From contig JADJXI010000004.1 in assembly GCA_016715905.1 (NCBI GenBank), forward strand, positions 770,261-834,260: DNA of 64,000 nucleotides, written 5' to 3'. A program made the position numbers and the translations under genes. This stretch comes from Sphingobacteriaceae bacterium. GTDB taxonomy: Bacteria > Bacteroidota > Bacteroidia > B-17B0 > Aurantibacillaceae. The notes beneath the pieces were generated by a model. The model saw nothing but the letters and a program-made list of their open reading frames with translations. It searched no databases and was not told where the DNA came from. Shown piece by piece: positions 7,711 to 16,109 of this stretch. Numbering within the stretch: position 1 is the stretch's first letter; each line of letters starts with the position of its first letter.

Positions 7711-10092
7711 ATGAGAAAAATTAGCTTATTGTTCCTTTTTGTTTTTGCCTCTTGGTATTGTCACGCACAAAAACTTTCCGTAGAAGACGAGCACTCCTTT
7801 CACAAATACTTTAAAATAGATGAATTACCGCGCTTGTTGGTTAATGAGTTGAACAGATTCAGAATAAGCAAAGGTTTGGATACCGTTGAGGTAAATGAGA
7901 TGATGGATTACGCAGCCGAAATGAGTGCCTATAAAATGGGGAATTCAGGGAAAGATAAAGTTGATTCTAAAAACACACAAAAATTTCTAAAAAAAGCCGG
8001 AGCTACCAAAAGAGGAGAAGAAATTGCAATGAAAGCCAATGTATTTAAAGGAAGAGACGATTACCCAACAGCCGATATTGCTAAAGTTATTTATACCAAA
8101 TGGGAAAATAATAAAAAGAATTTGGAAGTGCTGCTTAATCCAAAGTACACCTTAGTTGGAATAAAGGCGCAATTTGATCATGATGAGAAAAAAGTATTTG
8201 TAAGTGCTATTTTTGGCGGATATGATATTTTAAATAACGGCGTAACGCATAAAAAAGAACTAGCCGTTAAATACAATACAAAATCTAAAAAATTGAAACT
8301 ACCCGAAGCCAGAAAGTGTAAAAATTGTGATCGCTGGAGAAACTATGATATATTACAGCAAGGCGCTTATGTGAATAATGGAAAAGTGTATTTAAAATAC
8401 CACAATTCTAAAGAATTAAGAAGATTAATTAAAAAATCTACCGATGGTATTGCCTTTGATATTGTGCAACGTGAACAGTATATGAAACCGGATTATAATA
8501 TAGTTGACAATAATTTATTGAACAAAGGAGTAATGGGTAAAGTAATTTACCGCGACCAATTATTTAAAAAGAACTTACTCATTAACCCAAAAGATAAAAA
8601 AAGTAAAAAGATTAAGGCCATAGAAGTTGAGTTGGGAAAATTCAATAAGAAAATAAAAGAGCCATACGAAATCAATTTACTTATTGTGCAAGATAAACGA
8701 GTATGCAGAACGCTAACCAGAGGATTTACTGAAAACGGCAAAATTGAAAGTAACACACCCATTGGGTTATTGCCGGTGAATGGAACTTCGGGATTAAAAC
8801 CTCCTTTTCTTCCCAAATCAGAAAGTTCTATCATTAATTTCCTGATTCCTTTTGAAAAAAATAAATTCGAATTTAAAGATACCGATATACAACCCTTTAT
8901 TAACGCATTAAATGAACCTGATTTTATTATTGATGGGTTGTACATTTATGCCTATTCATCTATAGAAGGTGATTCAGTTGCAAATGCAAAATTGCAAAGA
9001 AAAAGAGCAGAAAGTGTTCTAAACGTGTTACAAGCCAAACAACAAAATAAAATTCAACCCAGTATTGAAACAAGAGACAGTTGGGGATTATTTTTATTAG
9101 AAAACGAAGACGGAGAGTATAAATACTTAGTTGAAATGGGTAAAAAACAAGCCATAGCAAAAATAAATTCCGATAAAAAATTACAGGATAAATTAGAACC
9201 CATTTTAGCTAAAGAACGATTTGCGCAAATCATTATGGATGTTACCTATGATGTTAAAGGTGACAAAGAAATTAAATTCAGTAAAGTAAGTTTCGACAGA
9301 GCACTAAAAGCCGGCAATTATCCCCAAACTTATAAAATTTTGGAATACATTGGCAAATGTGTAAAGGATAAAAAATATCCGGCCACCTTGTATGATAGTT
9401 TAGTAATAGAAGATAAAGCGATAAATGCGGCATTATTAAATAATAAAGTTTATTACAAATATTTAAGTAATAATGATGTTGATGAAGAGGATGAGGCCAC
9501 TTTTAATAAACTACTTACTTACGAACCGGCAAATCCGGTATTTCAATACAATAAAATATTCTGTCAGATTAAACTCGATAGTAATGCCGGTAAACCTGAG
9601 CATCAAACTAAAATACAACAAACTATTGATGGATTTTATGGCAAATTAGATTCAAATTTGGTTAACGGATTAAATATAGAGTGGCAATTTAAAATAATGG
9701 AGAGTGTTGATACTTCAGATAATGCTGACCAGATAATTGAGAATTGTATCACTCGTATTAAATCTTTTTACAATATTAAAGACGCGAGTTGGCAAAATGC
9801 ATTGAAACTCTCTTATGTTTTTTCTCGCGCAAAAGATTTTAAATATGCCGCAACGGTTTTAGAACCTTATATTGACAAACCCGATGTACAAGAAAATTTA
9901 GTGTTTATGTATATCGCCAGTGCCAGCCGTATGCCCGAAAAATATTATTCAAGAACATTTGCTCGGGCACTGGAAATTGCTAAAAACCTCAACAAAGAAA
10001 GATATTGCAAATTATTCGGAGAACCGTTTATGACTTTCCAGGTACTTGAAAATGTGGATGTGAAGCGAGTATATAATGCCAGCTGTCGCTAA
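7711..10092 (+). CDS. Secreted protein with CAP-like and OmpA-like regions
   Basis: The protein is 793 aa with a signal peptide (cleavage near CHAQK). Residues about 30-175 resemble a CAP/SCP domain (LLVNELNRFRISKGLDTVEV, AAEMSAYKM). The middle has a CxxC (KCKNCDRW) and is otherwise unassigned. Residues about 380-480 resemble an OmpA-type peptidoglycan-binding fold (IDGLYIYAYSSIEGD, LQRKRAESVLNVL). The last 250 residues look helical and repeat-like, possibly TPR-type. These are pattern matches by eye, not profile hits. A cell-envelope anchoring or structural role is plausible. It is a single gene, divergent from the DUF4834 gene. Confidence 0.6.
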   Translation: MRKISLLFLFVFASWYCHAQKLSVEDEHSFHKYFKIDELPRLLVNELNRFRISKGLDTVEVNEMMDYAAEMSAYKMGNSGKDKVDSKNTQKFLKKAGATKRGEEIAMKANVFKGRDDYPTADIAKVIYTKWENNKKNLEVLLNPKYTLVGIKAQFDHDEKKVFVSAIFGGYDILNNGVTHKKELAVKYNTKSKKLKLPEARKCKNCDRWRNYDILQQGAYVNNGKVYLKYHNSKELRRLIKKSTDGIAFDIVQREQYMKPDYNIVDNNLLNKGVMGKVIYRDQLFKKNLLINPKDKKSKKIKAIEVELGKFNKKIKEPYEINLLIVQDKRVCRTLTRGFTENGKIESNTPIGLLPVNGTSGLKPPFLPKSESSIINFLIPFEKNKFEFKDTDIQPFINALNEPDFIIDGLYIYAYSSIEGDSVANAKLQRKRAESVLNVLQAKQQNKIQPSIETRDSWGLFLLENEDGEYKYLVEMGKKQAIAKINSDKKLQDKLEPILAKERFAQIIMDVTYDVKGDKEIKFSKVSFDRALKAGNYPQTYKILEYIGKCVKDKKYPATLYDSLVIEDKAINAALLNNKVYYKYLSNNDVDEEDEATFNKLLTYEPANPVFQYNKIFCQIKLDSNAGKPEHQTKIQQTIDGFYGKLDSNLVNGLNIEWQFKIMESVDTSDNADQIIENCITRIKSFYNIKDASWQNALKLSYVFSRAKDFKYAATVLEPYIDKPDVQENLVFMYIASASRMPEKYYSRTFARALEIAKNLNKERYCKLFGEPFMTFQVLENVDVKRVYNASCR

Positions 10093-10141
10093 TTTTCTTT
10101 TACCCTAAATATTAATTTATAGTTGAACGCACCAAGGCACC

Positions 10142-10156
10142 TGCCTGCCGTAGGCA
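10142..10156. repeat. Short palindrome TGCCT-GCCGT-AGGCA
   Basis: A 5-bp stem with a 5-base loop lies between two convergent genes. CTGCCTGCCGTAGGCA-type palindromes are frequent dispersed intergenic elements in Bacteroidota genomes as I remember them. It is not followed by a T run in either direction, so it does not look like an intrinsic terminator. Confidence 0.45.
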
Positions 10157-10221
10157 AGTTTTCTGCTTCAATTACCTGTACATTCAAAAAAATCATTAAA
10201 ATGTGAATTAGCTGAATAATT

Positions 10222-11487
10222 CTAATTCTTTGAAATCTCTTTAAGGGCATGAACAAGTTGATCTATCTCACTTGTTAAGGTATAAATGTTAGGCGTTATT
10301 CTGCAGCCATGCACTCCTTTTCCATCAATAGCCACGGTATAAATTTTATACTTTTTCAATAATATTTCGGCTAACTCTGCAGGTTTAATATTTTCAACAC
10401 CCACATTAGCAATAGCACAAGATCGTTCTTTTTGTTCAGGGGTATTCAAAATAATTTTCGGTAAGCCTCTAACTTTATCAGTCCAGTAATTTTGCAAGTA
10501 CCTTAAACGTTCTTCTTTTCTTTTTACTCCTAATTTATTGTAATACGCAATGGCATTTGCTATAGCCAAATCGGTATGAACCGGAGTTGTTCCCTGATGA
10601 TTTAATCGTGAAATATCGTTTTCATTCCGTTCTGCCTCTGCCATTAAAGGCCAAATTCCGGCTATGTTTTCTTTTTTTACGTATAAAAAACCTGCACCTA
10701 ATGGCACGCTCAGCCATTTATGCAAACTACATCCGTAATAATCACAGTTTAATTCGTTTATTTTAAATTCAATATGTGCAAAGGCATGCGCTCCATCAAC
10801 CATCACTTTTACTCCTTTGGCATGAGCCATATCACATATTTTTCTAATCGGAAGAATTTGTCCGGTAATATTTACCATATGGCAAACCATGAGCAATTTT
10901 GTTTTGGCGGTAATGGCTTTTTCATACAATTGCACAATCTCTTCATCTGAAGTTGGATTCATAGGCAAAGAAATTATTTTATTAATCATCCCATGTCTTG
11001 CACTTACTTGCTTAAACATTTCCAACATAGCACCATAATCCTGTTCAGCCATTACGGCCTCGTCTCCTTTTTCCCATTTAAAACCTGAGATAATGGTATC
11101 TAAAGACTCTGTGGTATTTCTGGTAATGATTAATTCTTCAGCGGAACAACCGGCCATATCAGCCAGCATTGCAGCCATCTTTTTTTTATTTTCATTTTGT
11201 ACGGTGCGCATATAATAGGCACCTTGCAAATTAATTTCTTTTAAATGCTCTATGTAGGCTTCTAATACTTCCTGGGGTTGAATACAATAATAACCGTTTT
11301 CAAGATTTATATAGTCTTCCTTTAAGCGATAACCCTTTCTGATCTGCATCCAAAATTCTTCCTGGTCAGCTAATAATTCCGGTGAAATATTTTTTATAGG
11401 ATCAATAATTTTTGAAAGAGCAGGAAAACTAAAAATACTTCCAAGCCCAATAGTAGCGCTAGTTTTTAAAAACGTTCTTTTATCCAT
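10222..11487 (-). CDS. PLP-dependent aminotransferase class V family protein, exported
   Basis: The protein is 421 aa in the cysteine desulfurase / isopenicillin-N epimerase-like fold-type I group. Visible: ITRNTTESLDTIISG, MVDGAHAFAHIEF (Asp that contacts the PLP ring nitrogen) and CSLHKWLSVPLGAGFLYV (Schiff-base Lys). The N-terminus KRTFLKTSATIGLGSIF resembles a Tat signal with KR in place of RR, as in many epimerase-family members, so periplasmic location is likely but not proven. The substrate is unknown. The start is 2 bp after the purD stop, so the two are probably co-transcribed. Confidence 0.85.
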   Translation of the reverse strand: MDKRTFLKTSATIGLGSIFSFPALSKIIDPIKNISPELLADQEEFWMQIRKGYRLKEDYINLENGYYCIQPQEVLEAYIEHLKEINLQGAYYMRTVQNENKKKMAAMLADMAGCSAEELIITRNTTESLDTIISGFKWEKGDEAVMAEQDYGAMLEMFKQVSARHGMINKIISLPMNPTSDEEIVQLYEKAITAKTKLLMVCHMVNITGQILPIRKICDMAHAKGVKVMVDGAHAFAHIEFKINELNCDYYGCSLHKWLSVPLGAGFLYVKKENIAGIWPLMAEAERNENDISRLNHQGTTPVHTDLAIANAIAYYNKLGVKRKEERLRYLQNYWTDKVRGLPKIILNTPEQKERSCAIANVGVENIKPAELAEILLKKYKIYTVAIDGKGVHGCRITPNIYTLTSEIDQLVHALKEISKN

Positions 11488-11489
11488 AC

Positions 11490-12776
11490 TTAATTTTTAA
11501 AGTGAATAAGATCTTGCCCAATATCCTTACGATAATACTTTTTGCTATAACTTATTTTTTGAGCTGCGGTAAAACTTTTGTTTACCGCATCGGCAATGGT
11601 ATTACCGATTGAAGTAATTGCAAAAACTCGCCCTCCATTGGTAATCACATCTACTCCTTCATTCTTAGTTCCTGAATGAAAAACGATGGAGTCTCCACTA
11701 TCTTTTAGTCCTTCAATTTTTAATCCTTTTTCAAAGGCTTCCGGATAACCACCGCTAACTAAAACAACAGTAGCTGCATACTCATCAATGGTCTCGTAGG
11801 CTTTTTGATTTAAAATTTGTTTAGCCACACCCTCCAATAAATCTAAAAAATCAGATTTTATCCTGGGTATAACTACTTCCGTTTCCGGATCACCCATTCT
11901 ACAATTGTATTCAATCACAAAAGGTTCTCCTCCGCAATTCATTAATCCTATAAAAATAAATCCGCGATAATCTATTTTCTCTTTAATTAAGCCGGCTATG
12001 GTTGGTTTTACAACCTGTTCTTCTACTTTATCAATAAAGGTTTGATTGGCAAAAGGAACAGGACTAATAGCTCCCATTCCTCCGGTATTTAATCCGGTAT
12101 CTCCCTCTCCTATTCGTTTGTAATCTTTAGCGGCTGGTAGTATTTTATAAGAAATGCCATCTGTTAAAACAAAAACAGATAATTCGATGCCATGCAAATA
12201 TTCTTCAATCACAACTTTGTTACTTGCTTTCCCGAATTTTGAATCAGCTAACATACTTTTTAATTCGGCCTTAGCTTCATCAATATCATTCAGTATTAAA
12301 ACACCTTTACCTGCTGCAAGTCCATCCGCCTTGAGCACGAACGGAGGTTTAAGTTTATCTAAAAAGGCGTACCCTTCATTTAAATTTTCTTTAGTAAAAG
12401 TGGCATAAGCTGCAGTTGGCACTTTATGCTTAATCATAAACTGCTTACTAAAATCTTTACTTCCCTCCAACATAGCTCCGTTTTTAGTTGGGCCAATAAC
12501 CGGTATATCTTTTAATACCTCATCATTTAAAAAAAAGTCGTGTATGCCTTTCACCAAAGGATCTTCCGGTCCAACCACCACCATGTCTATACTTTTTTCC
12601 CACACCAGATTTTTGATGGCCTCAAAATCGTCAACTGCTATATTGATGTTCTGTCCACACAAGGCCGTGCCTGCATTACCCGGAGCTATATATAAATTTT
12701 GTAATTTTTTACTTTGTGCAATTTTCCATGCGAATGCATGTTCTCTTCCGCCTGATCCTAATATTAATACGTTCAT
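11490..12776 (-). CDS. purD: Phosphoribosylamine-glycine ligase (GAR synthetase)
   Basis: The enzyme joins phosphoribosylamine and glycine with ATP, step 2 of de novo purine synthesis. The protein is 428 aa, normal for the family. The N-terminal domain starts MNVLILGSGGREHA. The ATP-grasp core follows (KADGLAAGKGVL, VVIEEYLHGIELSVF, and the PurD signature MGDPETEVVIPR), then the small C-terminal domain with VLVSGGYPE. No other pur gene is nearby. It is followed 2 bp later by the exported PLP enzyme, which has no obvious metabolic link. Confidence 0.97.
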   Translation of the reverse strand: MNVLILGSGGREHAFAWKIAQSKKLQNLYIAPGNAGTALCGQNINIAVDDFEAIKNLVWEKSIDMVVVGPEDPLVKGIHDFFLNDEVLKDIPVIGPTKNGAMLEGSKDFSKQFMIKHKVPTAAYATFTKENLNEGYAFLDKLKPPFVLKADGLAAGKGVLILNDIDEAKAELKSMLADSKFGKASNKVVIEEYLHGIELSVFVLTDGISYKILPAAKDYKRIGEGDTGLNTGGMGAISPVPFANQTFIDKVEEQVVKPTIAGLIKEKIDYRGFIFIGLMNCGGEPFVIEYNCRMGDPETEVVIPRIKSDFLDLLEGVAKQILNQKAYETIDEYAATVVLVSGGYPEAFEKGLKIEGLKDSGDSIVFHSGTKNEGVDVITNGGRVFAITSIGNTIADAVNKSFTAAQKISYSKKYYRKDIGQDLIHFKN

Positions 12777-12802
12777 AATTTAATGCTTGTACAAAAATAA
12801 AA

Positions 12803-12824
12803 AATCCCGGCATTTTCCGGGATT
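12803..12824 (-). terminator. Rho-independent terminator of the basic secreted protein gene
   Basis: AATCCCGG (12803-12810) pairs perfectly with CCGGGATT (12817-12824) around a 6-base loop, and the minus-strand transcript continues into a U-rich run. The hairpin overlaps the last two bases of the stop codon of the upstream gene (12823-13227). Confidence 0.8.
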
Positions 12825-13227
12825 AGTATTTCTTTTTGTGGAAAACTGCGCTTCCGCGTACTCTTCTCCTCGCCCTGTCATTATTCTGTTTGGCCAAAAT
12901 TCCTTCCCTGTAACGCTTACCTTTTGTGCGGTAGCGACTAAATAAAAATTTACTTTCTCGTTTTTGTGAACGACTTTCTTTTTTATGATGCATTACCCAA
13001 GCCGGGGCCTGGTTATGATAAAATACCCTTTTAAAAAATCCGCTTCTACCGGCACCACGTGCAAATCTATCTGCATTACCATTATGCTTTGAACTTTTAT
13101 GAAAAATACGAATAGTTTTACGGCGCTGATTGCGATGTTCTCTTTTCCTTCCTCCGCCTTGAGAAAATAAATCCTCTGAACAGAAAAGTCCAACAAGAAA
13201 TAATAATATGAAGAGTATCTTTTTCAA
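12823..13227 (-). CDS. Small, very basic secreted protein, function unknown
   Basis: The protein is 134 aa. A clear signal peptide ends near DLFSQGGG. The mature part is dominated by Arg, Lys and His (GRKREHRNQRRKTIRIF, RRRVRGSAVFHKKKY) with no acidic stretch and no cysteine. I recall similar short basic exported proteins in other Bacteroidota but know no function; binding to polyanions such as LPS or extracellular DNA would be inference. It has its own intrinsic terminator just before purD. Confidence 0.65.
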   Translation of the reverse strand: MKKILFILLFLVGLFCSEDLFSQGGGRKREHRNQRRKTIRIFHKSSKHNGNADRFARGAGRSGFFKRVFYHNQAPAWVMHHKKESRSQKRESKFLFSRYRTKGKRYREGILAKQNNDRARRRVRGSAVFHKKKY

Positions 13228-13460
13228 GTACTTATGATTTACAAGTATAGTAAAAAAAAGTGAAAATTGGATTACTGTTCGTCGATTTGAAGCTGATTTA
13301 TGGATAAGATTTCAACATCAAATGGTTTATGAGGATAATCGGTTATTGAGTGCCATAAACGGCTTAGGGAAGCTAAGAACAATTCGGCATCTATATGAAA
13401 AAAAATTTCAATCTTTATATAAACTATTACTTAAAGTGATTGTTTATATAAAATACGCGT

Positions 13461-16007
13461 ATGAAAAAAATACTAATATTATCCCTGCTCCCAAGCGCAA
13501 TAGTACTTGTTTTTATTCTCACGAATAAAAATATGGGTTCTACTTTAAAAGTTAAAGCCAACGAAAAAGATGAACACGTTGCTCCTTTCGAATATTTTAG
13601 CTTCATGCGATCTTACCCCGATAAGACATTTGATTATAAGGCATATAATCAAACATTAAGGGAGTCAACCATCAGCAATCTTGCACAAAAAAATGGGGCC
13701 CCTTTAAGTTGGGTGAATGAAGGACCAACCAATATTGGAGGAAGAATAACCGCCCTGGCCATACACCCGACTAACCAAAACATCATTTTTGCAGGTTGCC
13801 CCGGTGGAGGCATGTTTAAAAGTACTAATGGTGGGACAAGTTGGACACCTGTATTTGACGCTCATCCGTATTTATCAATAGCCTGTATTGTTTTTGATCC
13901 GGTAAATCCAAACATTATGTATGCCGGAACCGGAGACCCGGATACACCTTTCACAGTTTTTGTTGGTAATGGAATATATAAAAGTACCGATGGTGGTAAT
14001 ACCTGGGTAAACTTGGGTTTAAACCAAATGGGAATCATTACGCAAGTTTTAATTGATCCCAACAACACTTCCATTATGTATGCCTCAGCTATGGGTGTAC
14101 CCATGGTAAGAGATTTTAATCGGGGAATTTATAAAAGTACCAACGGCGGGCTTAACTGGACACAAGTTTTAAGTATCAATAATGAAACCGGTGTGAGTGA
14201 TATGGTGATGGATTTTACTAATTCGTCTATTATCTATGCAACATCGTGGACTCGAATAAGAACTAATCAGGAATCAACAGGATTCAGTAATACAACCCGA
14301 GTTTATAAAACCATTAATGGTGGAACAAATTGGAATATTATTAATACTGGTTTACCTAATACTAAAGTTTCCAGATTTGGAATTTGTATGAGTAAACAAA
14401 ATGCCAATAAATTATATGTTTCGGTTTGCGATAGCAATTATCAAATCTATAATGTTTATGTTACAACAAATGGCGGAAGCAGTTTTACCCCGGTAGGTGG
14501 AATTAATGACTTAAATGGAATGTATGGTGGCTTTGGTTGGTATTTTGGGAAAATAGCTGTTAAACCAAACAATGATAACACAATACTTATTTCAGGTGTT
14601 GAACATTTCAAAAGTACTAATGGCGGTTCAAGTTTCACTTTAAATCAACCGCAATGGTGGATGTATAACCCACATGCTGATATACATGATATAAAATTTA
14701 AATCGTCTACCAATTACATTATCGCAACCGATGGTGGACTATATGAAACATTTGATGATGGGGTTAACTGGAATAAATTAGATGATATTCCAAATACGCA
14801 GTTTTATAAAGTGAATATTAATCCGTTTAACAACAATGAATATTTTGGAGGAGCACAAGATAATGGCACCATGTATGGAGGAGCCGTTGGCGGCATTGGA
14901 AACTGGACGCCAGAATGGGGAGGTGATGGTTTTCAACCTCGACTTGATCCAAACAACAATCAAATTCGATATGCTGAAACTCAAAATGGCGGACTTTGGA
15001 TGAGCACGGATGCAGGTGCGAATTATACAAATTATGTAAATGGCATTGATCAAAATGACAGAATGAATTGGGATATGCCTTATATTTTTGGTTCAAGCAG
15101 TACTTCAACTATGTACACCGGAACTCATCGGGTATATAAAAATAGTACCAATCCGGTTGATAATTGGGTGGCTATAAGTCCGGATTTAACCGATGGAGTA
15201 ATTTTTGCTCCACGCTTTCATAATATTTCCTGTTTAGATAATTCCGCTTTAAATAACCAATTTATTTATGCAGGCACAACAGATGGCAATGCCTGGAGAA
15301 CATTAAATGGCGGAAGCACCTGGACCAATGTAACCAGTGGTTTACCTGATCGTTATGTAACTTCCATAAAAGCTTCGCCAAACCTTACCAATAATGTTTA
15401 TGTGAGTCATAGTGGTTACCGTTACAATGAATATATTCCGCACATTCATAAATCTACCAATAACGGAACAACGTGGACAGATATCAGCGGAAATTTACCG
15501 CAAGTGGGTATTAACGACCTTATCATTGCTCCGGGGTTTGAAAATGTAATTTTTGCAGCAACAGATATTGGCGTGTATTATACACAAGATAACGGCTTAA
15601 CTTGGTCAAGATTGGGTAATAATATGCCCTATTTTGTGATTTGGGATTTAGAATATAATCCGGCAACGCAAAAATTAATTGCAGGCACCTATGCAAGAGG
15701 TATACAAACTATTGATGTTAGCACATTGCTTACTGTTCCTCCTCCACCATCTGCTCTTCATGAAGAAAATGGGAAAATGGAATTAATGGTATATCCAAAT
15801 CCGGCGCAAAACACTTTCAAAATTAAAAGCGAAGGTGATTATGGTTCACTTAAAGTTTCACTTTATAATAGTGAAGGGAAATTGGTACTGGAATCAAACG
15901 TTGATAAAAACGCAAGCATTAACATACAAACTTTACCTTCGGGTATCTACAATGCAGTGTTCGAAAACAAAGAATACAGCTTTATTAAAAAGCTAATCAA
16001 ACAATAA
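13461..16007 (+). CDS. T9SS cargo with sortilin/BNR-type beta-propeller repeats
   Basis: The protein is 848 aa. The N-terminus has a membrane-targeting segment (MKKILILSLLPSAIVLVFIL). Residues about 80-760 hold many Asp-box/VPS10-like repeats of the form KSTNGGTSWTPV and KSTDGGNTWVNL. The last 75 residues are a type A T9SS sorting domain (MVYPNPAQNTFKIKSEG, LPSGIYNAVF, FIKKLIKQ). It should be exported across the outer membrane and anchored or released. Repeat propellers of this kind occur in glycosidase-like and adhesion proteins; no catalytic site is evident. Start: the ATG at 13461 begins the signal, and the overlapping 13322 frame is not credible. Confidence 0.88.
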   Translation: MKKILILSLLPSAIVLVFILTNKNMGSTLKVKANEKDEHVAPFEYFSFMRSYPDKTFDYKAYNQTLRESTISNLAQKNGAPLSWVNEGPTNIGGRITALAIHPTNQNIIFAGCPGGGMFKSTNGGTSWTPVFDAHPYLSIACIVFDPVNPNIMYAGTGDPDTPFTVFVGNGIYKSTDGGNTWVNLGLNQMGIITQVLIDPNNTSIMYASAMGVPMVRDFNRGIYKSTNGGLNWTQVLSINNETGVSDMVMDFTNSSIIYATSWTRIRTNQESTGFSNTTRVYKTINGGTNWNIINTGLPNTKVSRFGICMSKQNANKLYVSVCDSNYQIYNVYVTTNGGSSFTPVGGINDLNGMYGGFGWYFGKIAVKPNNDNTILISGVEHFKSTNGGSSFTLNQPQWWMYNPHADIHDIKFKSSTNYIIATDGGLYETFDDGVNWNKLDDIPNTQFYKVNINPFNNNEYFGGAQDNGTMYGGAVGGIGNWTPEWGGDGFQPRLDPNNNQIRYAETQNGGLWMSTDAGANYTNYVNGIDQNDRMNWDMPYIFGSSSTSTMYTGTHRVYKNSTNPVDNWVAISPDLTDGVIFAPRFHNISCLDNSALNNQFIYAGTTDGNAWRTLNGGSTWTNVTSGLPDRYVTSIKASPNLTNNVYVSHSGYRYNEYIPHIHKSTNNGTTWTDISGNLPQVGINDLIIAPGFENVIFAATDIGVYYTQDNGLTWSRLGNNMPYFVIWDLEYNPATQKLIAGTYARGIQTIDVSTLLTVPPPPSALHEENGKMELMVYPNPAQNTFKIKSEGDYGSLKVSLYNSEGKLVLESNVDKNASINIQTLPSGIYNAVFENKEYSFIKKLIKQ

Positions 16008-16109
16008 CTTTGTTTAGTATCTATTTTACGTTTTAATTACTATTGTTGGGCGTATAATAAGCCGATTTAGCAGTAATAAAACGCCTATAATTACGTTATT
16101 ACATTAGAT

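Noticed and set aside
13322..13528. Plus-strand 68-codon frame ahead of the T9SS cargo gene
   Set aside because: It overlaps the signal peptide of the real gene in another frame and has no family pattern.
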